DNA from: Oligella urethralis DSM 7531
Lineage (GTDB): Bacteria > Pseudomonadota > Gammaproteobacteria > Burkholderiales > Burkholderiaceae_B
Assembly: GCF_000372065.1 (NCBI RefSeq)
Contig: NZ_AQVB01000003.1
Span: 196-64,195 of the forward strand
DNA length: 64,000 nt
Reading direction: 5' to 3'
Within the stretch, counting starts at the first letter, position 1, and each line of letters begins with the position of its first letter. The position numbers and the translations under genes were made by a program. The notes beneath the pieces are model-generated. The model ran no database searches, was not told where the DNA came from, and saw nothing but the letters and a program-made list of their open reading frames with translations. This document shows, one piece after another, positions 10,404 through 20,774 of this stretch.

Positions 10404-11333
10404 TCAAGCCGTCTTAACCTGTCTCGCCACATAATTCGTCGGTCTATTTCCATGATAAATCCGACCCTGAGCATGCAAACGCCACCACGTCATAGCCGCC
10501 ACTAAAATACCAAAGGTTTCAACCGCCCCCGCTGGCACCCACATAATCAAACCACCCCAGCCCTGATCCTGTACTGCTGAGATCGGAATAGCACGACCAC
10601 AAATTTCAAACAAGGGATATAAATCGGTCGAGGTAAAAGCAATATAAGCACCTGCCACAATTTGCGGCGCCATGGTAAAAACAGGTGATAGCACACGCTC
10701 CAACGGTGACATCACCGCAGGACTACCAGGCAAGGTACGTTTTTGCCACCACCTACCCAAACTGCTTTTAGCCGTAATGACTGGTGGATGGTACGGCCGT
10801 CTATCCACAATCAAATTCCAATATAGAAGACCACTCACTACCACCGACCAGTTCATAAAACGATAGATATTGACATTTAACATCGAGTAAAACTGAATGG
10901 TCGGGAACAACCAAATAATCACTAAAAAGACAAACAAAGAAGGGATAAAGAGTTTATGGGTGAGCCAATAGATCAACGCCTGACCAAAGGCGGTTTGATT
11001 AAAACGCTGAAGCTGTTGACGCATACCACGCGTCATGCCAGCGCGCATAACTTGACCTGGATAAGACAGCATAATCATCAGCGGCGCCAAGTGGTGTAAT
11101 ACCAAATGCTGCGCACGGTGAATAAAAAACACGCGCTCAGCATAGTAATCCACATGAGTATGCATCGAAAGATACAATAACACCCATCCCGACCAAAATA
11201 AAATCTGGCGAGATGCATTGATGGGCTTCCTGCGGCTTCCTATAAAAAACAAATAAGCCGAAAGCAAAAAACAAATAATTAAGGTCGGAGAAAATTCCCA
11301 CGGCCTTAGCCAGTGAGCGAGTGTTAAGTTCAT
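10404..11333 (-). CDS. Cytochrome c oxidase assembly factor, caa3_CtaG family membrane protein
   Basis: Family members are polytopic inner-membrane proteins linked to copper/haem maturation of cytochrome oxidases. The 309-residue product has about seven hydrophobic segments, starting at residues 17-32. The family-like histidine cluster HRAQHLVLHHLAP lies near residue 75, followed by an MLSYPGQV segment; further His residues occur later. Length is usual. No oxidase subunit gene is adjacent, so the partner enzyme lies elsewhere. The family assignment is firm; the exact role is inferred. Confidence 0.85.
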   Translation of the reverse strand: MNLTLAHWLRPWEFSPTLIICFLLSAYLFFIGSRRKPINASRQILFWSGWVLLYLSMHTHVDYYAERVFFIHRAQHLVLHHLAPLMIMLSYPGQVMRAGMTRGMRQQLQRFNQTAFGQALIYWLTHKLFIPSLFVFLVIIWLFPTIQFYSMLNVNIYRFMNWSVVVSGLLYWNLIVDRRPYHPPVITAKSSLGRWWQKRTLPGSPAVMSPLERVLSPVFTMAPQIVAGAYIAFTSTDLYPLFEICGRAIPISAVQDQGWGGLIMWVPAGAVETFGILVAAMTWWRLHAQGRIYHGNRPTNYVARQVKTA

Positions 11334-11382
11334 ATTAAGAAGAAAAAGCGTTTACTACCATCTTTGTGATGTGAATGAGCGT

Positions 11383-11388
11383 TATAAT
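11383..11388 (+). promoter_or_regulatory. Candidate -10 box upstream of dusB
   Basis: A perfect TATAAT lies 53 bp before the dusB ATG. No convincing -35 element is present at 16-18 bp spacing. It would serve the dusB-fis transcript. Confidence 0.35.
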
Positions 11389-11441
11389 GCTCCATCGATT
11401 TTACAACAAAATACTAATTTCCGTAATATTATTAAGCAGTT

Positions 11442-12434
11442 ATGCAGATTGGTCCTTGGCAACTCCCCAATAATGTCTTTGTTGCACCGATGGCAGGTGT
11501 AACCGACAGACCTTTTAGGCGTCTTTGTAAACGCCTAGGGGCTGGTCATGCTGTGTCAGAAATGGCCGCGAGCAATCCCGAGTTGTGGAATACCATTAAA
11601 ACAGCCAGACGCTTAGATCACCGTGGCGAGGTCGATCCCATTGCAGTACAAATCCTCGGTGCTGATCCTGAGATGATGGCGCAAGCGGCAGTATTTAATA
11701 TTCAAAAAGGCGCTAAAATCATTGACATCAATATGGGCTGCCCCGCTAAAAAAGTCTGTAAGGTTGCCACCGGCTCTGCCCTATTACGTGACGAGGCACT
11801 GGTAGCACGCATACTTGAGGCCGTGCTGAGTGCCTGTCAACCCTATGAGGTACCGGTGACACTTAAGATCCGCACCGGTTGGGATGCTCAAAGCATTAAT
11901 GCGCCGACAATTGCCAAACTCGCCGAAAGCATCGGCATCAGCGCATTAACCATTCATGGTCGCACACGCTGTGACTTTTATCAAGGTCAAGCAGAGTATA
12001 AAACCATCGCTGCAGTGAAAAAAATTGTCAAAATACCTATAATAGCTAATGGTGATATTGATAGCCCTCAAAAGGCTAAGCAAGTGCTAGACTATACGGG
12101 AGCGGATGCCATTATGATTGGCCGCGCAGCCCAAGGCAACCCATGGATCTTCAGAGAGATTGCCCATTACTTAAGTAGCGGCAACTTGCTACCGCCCCCT
12201 ACGCTCAAGGAGATGAAGGAGGTGCTCTTAGCGCATCTTGAGGAGCATTATCATTTTTACGGCGCACATACCGGTGTGCGCACTGCACGTAAGCATATCG
12301 GCTGGTATTTAAGTCGTTTCTCCGGCAGTGACACCCTACGTCGCCATTTAAATACGATCGAGTCTTGTCAACAGCAGAGCCAGGTGTTGGCTGATTGGTT
12401 TGAGCAACAAGCTGAGCTTGAACTAAGTGCTTAA
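11442..12434 (+). CDS. dusB: tRNA-dihydrouridine synthase B
   Basis: This FMN-dependent enzyme reduces uridine to dihydrouridine in the tRNA D-loop. The 330-residue product begins with the Dus signature around MAGVTDRPFRRLC (residues 17-29). It has the catalytic-Cys motif NMGCPAKKV with Cys100, FMN-barrel motifs such as TIHGR, and NGDI followed by GADAIMIGRAAQGNPW. Length is normal for DusB. It is first in dusB-fis, a proteobacterial arrangement in which dusB and fis are co-transcribed; fis starts 59 bp downstream. Confidence 0.97.
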   Translation: MQIGPWQLPNNVFVAPMAGVTDRPFRRLCKRLGAGHAVSEMAASNPELWNTIKTARRLDHRGEVDPIAVQILGADPEMMAQAAVFNIQKGAKIIDINMGCPAKKVCKVATGSALLRDEALVARILEAVLSACQPYEVPVTLKIRTGWDAQSINAPTIAKLAESIGISALTIHGRTRCDFYQGQAEYKTIAAVKKIVKIPIIANGDIDSPQKAKQVLDYTGADAIMIGRAAQGNPWIFREIAHYLSSGNLLPPPTLKEMKEVLLAHLEEHYHFYGAHTGVRTARKHIGWYLSRFSGSDTLRRHLNTIESCQQQSQVLADWFEQQAELELSA

Positions 12435-12493
12435 GCCTCGATCACTCCAATGGTCATAACAAATAATCAGCTAATAACAATAGATTTTTCATC

Positions 12494-12745
12494 ATGAATA
12501 AGCAGACCCAGACCCCACCATTGCATGATTGCGTGCGCGCTCATTTGGAGGCTTATTTCAACACCTTAGGAGACGAGGCGGAAGCCAGTCAGATCTGGAA
12601 TATGGTCATGCAGTGCGTTGAAAAAGCCACGCTCGAAATGGTGATGGAAAAAAGCCAGTTTAACCAATCCAAAGCAGCGGAGATGTTAGGCATTACGCGC
12701 AACACCTTACGCAAAAAACTTCTTACCTACGACATTATTAATTAA
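12494..12745 (+). CDS. fis: DNA-binding protein Fis
   Basis: Fis is a nucleoid-associated protein that bends DNA and regulates rRNA promoters and recombination. The 83-residue product is slightly shorter than E. coli Fis (98). The C-terminal helix-turn-helix, NQSKAAEMLGITRNTLRKKL (about 55-75), is nearly canonical. The N-terminal half is predicted helical, fitting the dimerisation core. It lies between dusB and purH, with only 6 bp before purH, so the operon probably continues. Confidence 0.95.
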   Translation: MNKQTQTPPLHDCVRAHLEAYFNTLGDEAEASQIWNMVMQCVEKATLEMVMEKSQFNQSKAAEMLGITRNTLRKKLLTYDIIN

Positions 12746-12751
12746 ACGACT

Positions 12752-14344
12752 ATGAAACAAATCACTGCACTTCTTTCGGTATCCGACAAAACAGGTATTG
12801 TTGATTTCGCCAAAGCGTTGGCGGCACGTGGCGTAAAGCTTTTATCCACTGGCGGTACCGCCAAGCTCCTCAAGGACGAGGGACTACGCGTGACTGAAGT
12901 AGCCGAGTACACCAACTCGCCTGAGATATTGGACGGTCGCGTCAAGACTTTACACCCTAAGGTTCACGGCGGTTTATTGGCACGTCGTGATGATGAAAAT
13001 CATCTACGTACCATTGCCGAGCATGGGATTGATACCATCGATCTCTTGGTGGTAAATTTATATCCTTTCCAGCAGACCATTGCCAAAGCTGACTGCACCT
13101 TTGCTGATGCAGTGGAAAATATCGATATCGGTGGCCCCGCCATGCTACGTGCGGCAGCGAAGAACCACGGCACAGAAAAAGGCGGCGTCACAGTGATTAT
13201 CGATCCTAGTGACTATGCTGAGGTGTTGGAGGAATTAGACCAAAAGGGCGAGACTTCCTATGCTTTACGCTTACGCTTAGCGACCAAGGTTTATGCCCAT
13301 ACCGCTGCCTATGACGGCGCCATCGCAGCCTACCTTAGCAGCTTAGAAGCGGCTGAACCGGCACAACATGAGACGCCAGCGCAAAGCACATGGCCGGGTA
13401 TTATCACGGTGCAAATGAAGCAGCAACAAGCCATGCGCTACGGTGAGAATCCACATCAAAGCGCTGCTTTCTACATCGACACCAATACCCGCGCCGCCGG
13501 ACTACTGAGTACGTACAAGCAGCATCAGGGTAAAGAGCTTTCTTATAATAATATCGCCGATGCCGATGCGGCTTGGGAATGTGTACGCTCCTTTAAAGTA
13601 CCCGCTTGTGTGATTGTTAAGCACGCTAACCCTTGTGGTGTGGCAATGGCCGAAGGTCCTTTACAAGCCTATCAAAAAGCCTTTAAAACCGACCCGACTT
13701 CTGCCTTTGGCGGCATTATCGCCTTTAACCGTGAGGTTGATTTAGCGACGGCCCAAGCGGTGAGTGAGCAATTCTTGGAGGTTTTATTAGCGCCAGCATA
13801 TAGCAAGGATGCCTTAGCATTTTTAGCGAATAAGAAAAATGTGCGCGTCTTGGAAATCCCTGCCGGCGACGGTCGCAACGCCTTTGATGCAAAACGTGTG
13901 GGCGGTGGTTGGTTAATTCAAGATCCGGATTTAACCCCTCTAGATCCAACCCAAATTGAAGTGGTCACCAAAAAACAACCGACTGAGAAGCAGATGAAGG
14001 ATCTGTTATTTGCGTGGCAGGTGGCGCACTTTGTGAAGTCGAATGCCATTGTCTTCTGCGCTGATGGTATGACCATGGGCGTAGGTGCCGGTCAAATGAG
14101 CCGCTTAGACTCATCACGTATTGCAGCGATTAAAGCAGACGCTAATGGTTTAAGCTTAAAGGACACGGTGGTTGCGTCGGATGCTTTCTTCCCCTTCCGT
14201 GACGGTTTGGATGTGGTGGTTGAGGCCGGTGCCAATTGCGTGATTCAGCCGGGCGGTAGTATTCGTGATGATGAAGTCATTGCGGCCGCAGATGAGCATG
14301 GGATTGCCATGGTCTTTACCAAAATGCGCCACTTCCGCCACTAA
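12752..14344 (+). CDS. purH: Bifunctional AICAR formyltransferase / IMP cyclohydrolase
   Basis: PurH catalyses the last two steps of de novo IMP synthesis. The 530-residue product has an N-terminal MGS-like IMP cyclohydrolase domain (about 1-190), with STGGTAKLL near 30 and [15 protein letters not shown] near 60. The AICAR formyltransferase domain follows, with [23 protein letters not shown] and KHANPCGVA; the K-H pair is catalytic in the family. Length is standard. It starts 6 bp after fis and is followed after 29 bp by ruvC, placing it in the dusB-fis-purH-ruvCAB block. Confidence 0.98.
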   Translation: MKQITALLSVSDKTGIVDFAKALAARGVKLLSTGGTAKLLKDEGLRVTEVAEYTNSPEILDGRVKTLHPKVHGGLLARRDDENHLRTIAEHGIDTIDLLVVNLYPFQQTIAKADCTFADAVENIDIGGPAMLRAAAKNHGTEKGGVTVIIDPSDYAEVLEELDQKGETSYALRLRLATKVYAHTAAYDGAIAAYLSSLEAAEPAQHETPAQSTWPGIITVQMKQQQAMRYGENPHQSAAFYIDTNTRAAGLLSTYKQHQGKELSYNNIADADAAWECVRSFKVPACVIVKHANPCGVAMAEGPLQAYQKAFKTDPTSAFGGIIAFNREVDLATAQAVSEQFLEVLLAPAYSKDALAFLANKKNVRVLEIPAGDGRNAFDAKRVGGGWLIQDPDLTPLDPTQIEVVTKKQPTEKQMKDLLFAWQVAHFVKSNAIVFCADGMTMGVGAGQMSRLDSSRIAAIKADANGLSLKDTVVASDAFFPFRDGLDVVVEAGANCVIQPGGSIRDDEVIAAADEHGIAMVFTKMRHFRH

Positions 14345-14373
14345 GCAGCAGGGCAGAGGATGGTTAAAACTCA

Positions 14374-14919
14374 ATGAGAATTTTGGGCGTTGACCCGGGA
14401 CTTCGTAAAACCGGCTTTGGCATTATTGACTACCAGGATGCTAAGCTCAGTTATGTGGCTAGCGGCACCATTGTGGTGCCCACCGAAGCTGCACTTTACG
14501 AAAGACTGCGGGCTATTGGCGAGCACTTAGTTGAGGTGATTGACACTTACCAGCCCGATGTGGCGGTCATTGAAAAGGTCTTTCTCAACACCAATCCTCA
14601 ATCCACCCTCTTACTCGGACACGCTCGCGGTGCAGCCATGCTAAGCCTAGCGCAAAAAGGCTTAGCCGTGTCCGAGTACACCGCATTACAAATTAAAAAG
14701 GCCGTGGTCGGTCGTGGTCATGCTCACAAGGAGCAAGTTCAAGCCATGGTGCAGTATATTCTAAAACTATCGGCACAACCTGCACCCGACCCCGCTGATG
14801 CCCTAGCTTGTGCCATTTGCCACGCCCATGCGGGCGCACTCTCGCACACATTACAAGCACATAAAAAAAGCTCGTTAACCGTTAAACACCGTATTCGTCA
14901 CGGTCGTTTAATTGGTTAG
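14374..14919 (+). CDS. ruvC: Holliday junction resolvase RuvC
   Basis: RuvC cuts Holliday junctions moved by RuvAB. The 181-residue protein has the acidic metal-binding residues expected: Asp7 in [12 protein letters not shown], Glu67 in VIEKVF, and Asp139 and Asp142 in the [16 protein letters not shown] segment. The short basic C-terminal tail ([11 protein letters not shown]) is unremarkable. ruvA begins 20 bp downstream. Confidence 0.97.
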   Translation: MRILGVDPGLRKTGFGIIDYQDAKLSYVASGTIVVPTEAALYERLRAIGEHLVEVIDTYQPDVAVIEKVFLNTNPQSTLLLGHARGAAMLSLAQKGLAVSEYTALQIKKAVVGRGHAHKEQVQAMVQYILKLSAQPAPDPADALACAICHAHAGALSHTLQAHKKSSLTVKHRIRHGRLIG

Positions 14920-14939
14920 TTCGAGACTCGGAGTACGAT

Positions 14940-15515
14940 ATGATTGGTCGTTTACGCGGCAAAGTGATTGAAAAATCCCCTCCCCTGATTTGCGTTGATG
15001 TCAATGGCATTGGCTACGATGTCTTTGTGCCAATGAATAATCTTTACGATTTACCGGCGCTAGGCGAGGAGATTGAACTTTATACCCACTTTGTGGTGCG
15101 AGAAGATGCGCAACAACTGTATGGCTTTTTGCAGGACGCCGAGCGTCAAACCTTTAGAACCCTAATTAAAATTAGCGGTATTGGTCCACGCACGGGCTTA
15201 GCGATTTTATCTGGGATCAGTGCTGAGCAATTAGCGATTGCAGTGGCTGAGGACGATCTGTCTTTACTCTGTAAAATACCGGGTATCGGTAAAAAAACCG
15301 CTGAGCGCATGGTCTTGGAATTACGTGGTAAATTAGGTGCATTACCTTCAGCCACAGTGACTAATAGCCCAGCACAACAACGGCAGGACATTGCCAATGC
15401 CCTGATGGCACTGGGTTACTCCGAGCGCGAATTACACAAGGTGTTGCAAGCACTAGCGCCTGAGATTGAAGTTGCCGAAGGTATCCGACAAGCGCTAAAG
15501 CTTTTGTCCAAGTAA
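14940..15515 (+). CDS. ruvA: Holliday junction branch migration protein RuvA
   Basis: RuvA is the junction-binding subunit of the RuvAB branch migration motor. The 191-residue product has the N-terminal OB-fold (MIGRLRGKVIEK...), then two helix-hairpin-helix motifs around ISGIGPRTGLAILS and IPGIGKKTAERMVLELRGKL. The C-terminal domain that contacts RuvB begins at about residue 145. Its TAA stop directly abuts the downstream ruvB region. Confidence 0.97.
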   Translation: MIGRLRGKVIEKSPPLICVDVNGIGYDVFVPMNNLYDLPALGEEIELYTHFVVREDAQQLYGFLQDAERQTFRTLIKISGIGPRTGLAILSGISAEQLAIAVAEDDLSLLCKIPGIGKKTAERMVLELRGKLGALPSATVTNSPAQQRQDIANALMALGYSERELHKVLQALAPEIEVAEGIRQALKLLSK

Positions 15516-15533
15516 TTGATCGATAGGGTGATT

Positions 15534-16613
15534 ATGGCGATATTTTCCGATAATTTAAGCACGCAAACAGAGGCTGATACACGGCTAGTCTCAGGCCATG
15601 CCGCCTCCGGTGCAGAGGAATCGGTGGAGCGTGCCTTACGGCCTAAGCGCCTAGCCGATTACACTGGTCAGACTCGTGCCCGTGAACAGTTGGAAATCTT
15701 TATTGAAGCCACTAAGCGACGCGGTGAGTCACTTGATCACGTGCTACTATTTGGCCCGCCCGGCTTGGGAAAAACCACCTTAGCCCATATTATTGCGCAT
15801 GAGATGGGCTCGCAAATGCATCAGACCTCAGGGCCGGTGCTGGAGCGTGCTGGCGACCTTGCCGCCCTGCTGACCAATCTCAATAAAAACGATGTGCTGT
15901 TTATTGATGAAATTCATCGTCTTTCGCCAGTGGTTGAGGAGATTCTCTACCCGGCGATGGAGGACTTTCAGATTGATATTTTAATCGGTGAGGGTCCAGC
16001 GGCACGCAGTGTCAAAATCGATTTGCAGCCCTTTACCCTGGTCGGCGCCACCACACGAGCCGGCATGCTGACCAATCCGCTACGCGATCGTTTCGGTATT
16101 ACACAACGTTTGGAGTTTTATACCAGCCAGGAGCTGCAGCAGATTATCACGCGCAGTGCCCATTTACTCAATGCCGCCATCGCTCCTGAAGGGAGTTTGG
16201 AAATTGCCAAGCGGGCGCGGGGTACGCCACGTATTGCCAATCGTCTCTTAAGACGTATCCGTGATTATGCGGATATTCGCAATAACGGTCTCATTGATGC
16301 AGCCACCGCCAGCGCTGGCTTAGCTATGTTGGAAGTGGATCCCGAGGGTCTGGATCTGATGGATAGAAAGCTCCTAGAAACCATCATTCATAAGTTTAAC
16401 GGCGGTCCGGTCGGGGTGGATAACCTGGCGGCAGCCATTGGCGAAGAGCGCGATACCATTGAGGATGTGATTGAACCCTATTTAATTCAAAATGGCTATT
16501 TACAACGCACCACCCGCGGTCGTATTGCCACCGCCATTGCCTGGCAGCATTTGGGTTTAAAAGCACCAAGCACCCTCGGCGCAGCGGATGATGAGGCACC
16601 AAGCCTATTTTAA
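15534..16613 (+). CDS. ruvB: Holliday junction ATP-dependent helicase RuvB
   Basis: RuvB is the hexameric AAA+ motor of branch migration. Walker A is GPPGLGKT (residues 74-81 from this start), Walker B is LFIDEIHRL, sensor region GATTRAG, and a C-terminal winged helix contains [15 protein letters not shown] chose ATG 15534 (359 aa), preceded by AGGGTG (15525-15530) and giving an MAI start common in betaproteobacterial RuvB. An in-frame TTG at 15516 would add six residues. The 3' end overlaps the convergent recQ by 9 bp. Confidence 0.96.
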   Translation: MAIFSDNLSTQTEADTRLVSGHAASGAEESVERALRPKRLADYTGQTRAREQLEIFIEATKRRGESLDHVLLFGPPGLGKTTLAHIIAHEMGSQMHQTSGPVLERAGDLAALLTNLNKNDVLFIDEIHRLSPVVEEILYPAMEDFQIDILIGEGPAARSVKIDLQPFTLVGATTRAGMLTNPLRDRFGITQRLEFYTSQELQQIITRSAHLLNAAIAPEGSLEIAKRARGTPRIANRLLRRIRDYADIRNNGLIDAATASAGLAMLEVDPEGLDLMDRKLLETIIHKFNGGPVGVDNLAAAIGEERDTIEDVIEPYLIQNGYLQRTTRGRIATAIAWQHLGLKAPSTLGAADDEAPSLF

Positions 16614-18431
16614 GAGGGCTAAAATTGCCTCACCGTACTGACTGATTTTCTTATCACCAATACCCTCAATTTGGGCTAAATCGGCTTGCGTTTGCGGCTG
16701 CTTCATCACGATCTGATAGAGGGTAATGTCTTTAAAGATCACGTAGGCCGGCACCCCATTATTTTTCGCTTCTTGTAAGCGCCATGTTTTTAATGCCTCA
16801 AATCGCTTTGTCTCAGCCGGCCCTAAATCAAATAGCGGTCTATTCTGAACCGGCATTTGATTATTGGAATATGCTTTACTGAGTGGCGGGATTTTTCTTA
16901 GCCAAATTTTCTTCTTGGCAAACAATAAATCCTCACTTTTTTTAGTTAAGCTATAGGTATTTCGAAAGCCTTCAGAGTGCATATCCAAATAGGCTGCAGC
17001 TAGCAACTGACGAATCAGCCCACGCCATTGAGCCTCATCCAATTCACGGCCAATGCCAAAGACAGTTAGGGCATCATGCCCCTGCTGCATCACACGAGCG
17101 GTCTTTTTACCATGCAGAATATCCACCAAATGCTTCGCCCCGCTATACTCCCCATACTCATGCTGCAATCGGTAAATGGTTGATAACAACTTTTGAGCAG
17201 CAACCGTCGCATCCCACAAGGCCGGTGGCTCTAAACAAATATCACAATTACCGCAAGCTTCAGCCGTCTCACCGAAATAGGCTAATAAACGCTGACGCCG
17301 ACAAGACGTGGCCTCACAAAAAGCCAACATAGCATTTAAGGCATCCATAGAACGCTGCTTAAACGCCGCATCCCCTTGAGAAGACTCAATTAATTTACGT
17401 TGCTGCATCACGTCTTGTAAGCCGTAGGCTAACCAAGCCGTTGCTGGCAAACCATCACGCCCAGCGCGCCCAGTTTCTTGATAATAGGCCTCAATCGAGC
17501 GGGGCATGTCGATATGCGCAACAAAACGCACATCCGGCTTATTAATCCCCATACCAAAGGCAATGGTTGACACCATCACCACGCCGTCTTCTTGTTGGAA
17601 GATGCGCTGATTTTCATAACGCACTTCAGCGCTCAGACCCGCATGATAAGGTAAGGCTCGGATACCAGCTTGCTTTAAAAATGCGGCCACTGCTTCACTT
17701 TTCTGGCGCGATAGGCAGTACACAATGCCCGATTCACCGGCATGCCGCTGATTGATAAAGCTGAGTAACTGCTGCCTTTCTTTCGTTTTTTCTACCAGCT
17801 CGTAGCGAATATTGGGGCGGTCAAAACTGCTAATAAACTGCTTCGCACCTTGTAATTGCAAGCGCTCAACAATTTCCTGACGCGTTAACTCCGTGGCGGT
17901 GGCTGTTAAAGCGACTCTCGGTGTGCTAGGCCAACGTGCAGGCAAAATCGACAAGTCCAAATATGCTGGTCGAAAATCATGGCCCCATTGCGATACGCAA
18001 TGCGCTTCATCAATCGCAAAGAGGGCGATTTGCAAACTATCGAGTAGACGTAAAAAACGTGGATTATCAAAACGCTCCGGGGCCACATATAAAAACTTAA
18101 CCTCACCTCGAGCAACGGCCGCTTCCGCAGCACGCATTTCATCCCAGTCCATCCCCGCATGTAAACTGAGGGCTGACAAACCAAGCGCCCGTAAGCCATC
18201 AATCTGATCGTGCATCAAGGCCACCAAGGGCGATACCACCACCGCAACGCCAGGTCGCAACAACGCAGGAATTTGGTAGCAAAGTGACTTACCAGCGCCA
18301 GTCGGCATTAAAATCAAGGCATCCTCACCCTGAGTTAGATGCGCTACAATCGCCTCTTGCTCACTACGAAATTCATCATAACCAAATACATGCCGCAACA
18401 CTTCTTTGGCTGATAGCAAATCACCCTGCAT
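16605..18431 (-). CDS. recQ: ATP-dependent DNA helicase RecQ
   Basis: This superfamily 2 3'-5' helicase acts in recombination and replication restart. In its 608 residues: Walker A PTGAGKS (43-49), DEAH box (141-144) followed by CVSQWGHDF, and motif [14 protein letters not shown]. The RQC zinc site has Cys residues in [15 protein letters not shown] and CGNCDIC. A winged helix and a C-terminal HRDC domain (about 530-608) follow. Full length and intact. It reads toward ruvB, sharing 9 bp of 3' sequence, with no terminator visible between them. Confidence 0.97.
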   Translation of the reverse strand: MQGDLLSAKEVLRHVFGYDEFRSEQEAIVAHLTQGEDALILMPTGAGKSLCYQIPALLRPGVAVVVSPLVALMHDQIDGLRALGLSALSLHAGMDWDEMRAAEAAVARGEVKFLYVAPERFDNPRFLRLLDSLQIALFAIDEAHCVSQWGHDFRPAYLDLSILPARWPSTPRVALTATATELTRQEIVERLQLQGAKQFISSFDRPNIRYELVEKTKERQQLLSFINQRHAGESGIVYCLSRQKSEAVAAFLKQAGIRALPYHAGLSAEVRYENQRIFQQEDGVVMVSTIAFGMGINKPDVRFVAHIDMPRSIEAYYQETGRAGRDGLPATAWLAYGLQDVMQQRKLIESSQGDAAFKQRSMDALNAMLAFCEATSCRRQRLLAYFGETAEACGNCDICLEPPALWDATVAAQKLLSTIYRLQHEYGEYSGAKHLVDILHGKKTARVMQQGHDALTVFGIGRELDEAQWRGLIRQLLAAAYLDMHSEGFRNTYSLTKKSEDLLFAKKKIWLRKIPPLSKAYSNNQMPVQNRPLFDLGPAETKRFEALKTWRLQEAKNNGVPAYVIFKDITLYQIVMKQPQTQADLAQIEGIGDKKISQYGEAILALLK

Positions 18432-18549
18432 TAATCATCTTTGATCGTCGTTTAGAAACATAGTAGTGTACCATTTCGCTTCACGCCTCAAGCAACGCAA
18501 GCGCATTTGCGGTAGGATATAATAATTCTTTGCTTTCACTGGATGTCTT

Positions 18550-19620
18550 ATGCAAATTGGAATTGCCGGAGCCGGCTTAGCCGGACGTTTACTAGCCTAT
18601 GCCTTATCGACACATGGCTATCAGGTAGCGGTTTTTGATCCAGCGCCTGACGCTCACGCACGGGTCGCTGCCGGTTGGACCGCTGCTGGGATGCTATGCC
18701 CCTTAGCAGAAATGGATACGGGTGATGATGATGTGTATGCCTTAGGTCAGCGCGCCTTAGCGATTTGGGCTGCGCTTGCCGAGCGCATGGACAATCGCAT
18801 TGATCTACGTCTCAAAGGTAGTTTGATGCTTGCCCACCAGGGTGATGAGGGTGCCGCCGAGCAGATGATTCATTTATTACAGCGTAAGACGCCTAATCCA
18901 GAGGATACGCCCAGAGCCATCACGATCAAGGAGCTGAGGGACTTAGAGCCTGCCATTCAGGGTCCGGCACATGCGTGGCTGCTACCGCAAGAGGGTCAGG
19001 TTGACACGGGTCTAGCCATGCGTGCCTTATGCGCAGAGGCTAAGGACGTGAGCTGGCATTGGGGCGTGCAGGTGGATAGTTTACATCCGGGCGAGATAGT
19101 GATGGGTGATAAACGGCATCATTTTGATTGGGTCTTTGATTGTCGAGGCGTTGGTGCCAGACGCTTGAAATACCCACACCCCACCGAGCTTTCCTGTCAA
19201 AATGTACGTGGTGTGCGCGGTGAAATTTTTTGGGTGCAAGCGCCCGAGGTGGCGTTACATCGACCGCTGCGCCTATTGCATCCACGCTATCAGGTCTATA
19301 TCGTACCGCGGCAAAACAATATTTTTGTGATTGGTGCGAGCTCCATTGAAAGCGAGGATCGATCACCAGTTTCTTTACGAACCACCGTGGAGCTCCTAGC
19401 CGCGGCACATAGTGTGTTACCTGGCTTAGCCGAGGCACGATTAGTTCACACTGAAACTAATTTACGCCCAGCCTTGGTGGATAACTTCCCACGCATTGAA
19501 ACTGAGCAGGGTTTAAGTCGCATTAATGGTCTCTTCAGACATGGCTGGATGATTGCGCCCGCCATGATCGAGGATGCCCTCAATGCGGCTTTGGAGATAC
19601 CCGTTTTAGCAACGCTTTAA
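18550..19620 (+). CDS. thiO: Glycine oxidase ThiO (FAD-dependent oxidoreductase)
   Basis: ThiO oxidises glycine to the imine (dehydroglycine) used to build the thiamine thiazole ring. The 356-residue product opens with a dinucleotide-binding GIAGAGLAGRLLAYAL motif and ends in a DAO-family C-terminus (LRPALVDNFPRIE...LFRHGWMIAP). Its position in front of thiS (14 bp) and thiG supports ThiO over a generic DadA-like oxidase. No thi-box riboswitch is visible in the upstream 118 bp. Confidence 0.9.
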   Translation: MQIGIAGAGLAGRLLAYALSTHGYQVAVFDPAPDAHARVAAGWTAAGMLCPLAEMDTGDDDVYALGQRALAIWAALAERMDNRIDLRLKGSLMLAHQGDEGAAEQMIHLLQRKTPNPEDTPRAITIKELRDLEPAIQGPAHAWLLPQEGQVDTGLAMRALCAEAKDVSWHWGVQVDSLHPGEIVMGDKRHHFDWVFDCRGVGARRLKYPHPTELSCQNVRGVRGEIFWVQAPEVALHRPLRLLHPRYQVYIVPRQNNIFVIGASSIESEDRSPVSLRTTVELLAAAHSVLPGLAEARLVHTETNLRPALVDNFPRIETEQGLSRINGLFRHGWMIAPAMIEDALNAALEIPVLATL

Positions 19621-19633
19621 GGTAGAGTTAAGC

Positions 19634-19855
19634 ATGATTACGATAAAGATTAATGGAGAAGACAGACAGTTTCCAGCCGACATCACCTTGTCGCAAGTGG
19701 TCGAAGCATGGCAACGTGAGACGGCACAAGCGCTCGACCCCAGCTTAGTTGCGACCGCCGTCAATGAGGTGTTTGTACCGCGTCAGCAGCGCACTGACTA
19801 CATTTTAAAAGCAAACGATGAAGTGTTTACCTTTTCACCGATCACTGGGGGCTAA
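19634..19855 (+). CDS. thiS: Sulfur carrier protein ThiS
   Basis: ThiS is the ubiquitin-like protein whose C-terminal thiocarboxylate donates sulfur to thiazole. The 73-residue product has the beta-grasp pattern (MITIKINGEDRQF at the start) and the essential C-terminal Gly-Gly (FSPITGG). Slightly longer than E. coli ThiS (66). It lies between thiO and thiG, 6 bp before thiG. Confidence 0.95.
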   Translation: MITIKINGEDRQFPADITLSQVVEAWQRETAQALDPSLVATAVNEVFVPRQQRTDYILKANDEVFTFSPITGG

Positions 19856-19861
19856 GTCACG

Positions 19862-20677
19862 ATGTCAACTACTTTTAACATTGGTGGCGTCAGCCTCAAC
19901 AGTCGTTTTTTCTTAGGTACCGCACTCTACCCCTCGCCTGCTGTTTTAGCTCAGGCAATTGAGGCAGCCGAGACAGATGTAATTACCGTTGGACTTAAGC
20001 GTCAGTTACCAGCGGGTGCAAATCCTCTAACCCAAAGCACGACGGAGGGGGTGGATAATCCTTTTTTCCAGATTCTTAAGCAAAGCGGCAAGCACTTACT
20101 GCCAAATACCGCTGGCTGTAAAACTGCCCGTGAAGCCATTACCCTTGCCCATATGGCGCGTGAAATCTTTGAGACACATTGGATTAAGCTCGAAGTCATT
20201 GGTGACGACTACACCCTGCAGCCCGATCCGATTAACTTAATTGATGCGGCCGAGCAGCTAGTTAAGGACGGCTTTGAGGTCTTCCCCTACTGCACGGATG
20301 ATTTAGTCACCTGCCGCCGATTATTAGATGTGGGTTGTAAGTTATTGATGCCATGGGGTGCGCCTATCGGCTCGGGTCAGGGCTTGACCAATCCTCATGC
20401 CTTACGCATTTTGCGTAACCGCTTACCCGATGTCCCGTTGATTGTGGATGCCGGTATCGGCTCCCCAGCGGATGCCGCCATCGCCATGCAAATGGGCTTT
20501 GATGGAGTACTACTGAACTCAGCCGTGGCCAAGGCGCATGATCCCGTCAAGATGGCGGAAGCCTTTAAACTGGCTGTGCGCTCTGGCCGTCTAGCCTATG
20601 AGGCTGGCATCATGTCCAAGCAGGATATGGCCTCACCAAGCACACCGGTCACTGGCAGACCCTTTTTGTTAGACTAG
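19862..20677 (+). CDS. thiG: Thiazole synthase ThiG
   Basis: ThiG condenses DXP, dehydroglycine and ThiS thiocarboxylate into the thiazole phosphate. The 271-residue TIM-barrel protein contains the active-site lysine motif WIKLEV with Lys109, followed by the phosphate-binding DAGIGSPADAAIAMQMGFDG and LLNSAVAKA segments. It ends the thiO-thiS-thiG cluster; thiE and thiC are not in the window. A strong hairpin terminator begins 24 bp after the stop. Confidence 0.97.
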   Translation: MSTTFNIGGVSLNSRFFLGTALYPSPAVLAQAIEAAETDVITVGLKRQLPAGANPLTQSTTEGVDNPFFQILKQSGKHLLPNTAGCKTAREAITLAHMAREIFETHWIKLEVIGDDYTLQPDPINLIDAAEQLVKDGFEVFPYCTDDLVTCRRLLDVGCKLLMPWGAPIGSGQGLTNPHALRILRNRLPDVPLIVDAGIGSPADAAIAMQMGFDGVLLNSAVAKAHDPVKMAEAFKLAVRSGRLAYEAGIMSKQDMASPSTPVTGRPFLLD

Positions 20678-20700
20678 CGGATGCTAGCACATAAGTAAAT

Positions 20701-20735
20701 TTAAGGCCCGAGCGACTTAACGCTACGGGCCTTAA
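20701..20735. terminator. Bidirectional intrinsic terminator between thiG and peroxiredoxin gene
   Basis: A long hairpin: TTAAGGCCCG then AGCG, loop ACTTAA, then CGCT, bulged A, CGGGCCTTAA. The flanks are AT-rich. It sits between two convergent genes and can serve both. Confidence 0.75.
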
Positions 20736-20774
20736 TTAAATGAAGCAATGACGCTTTAAGCTGCGTGGCGCCAA

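Noticed and set aside
15516-15533. TTG start for RuvB six codons upstream
   Set aside because: ATG 15534 has an AGGGTG site and gives the family-like N-terminus.
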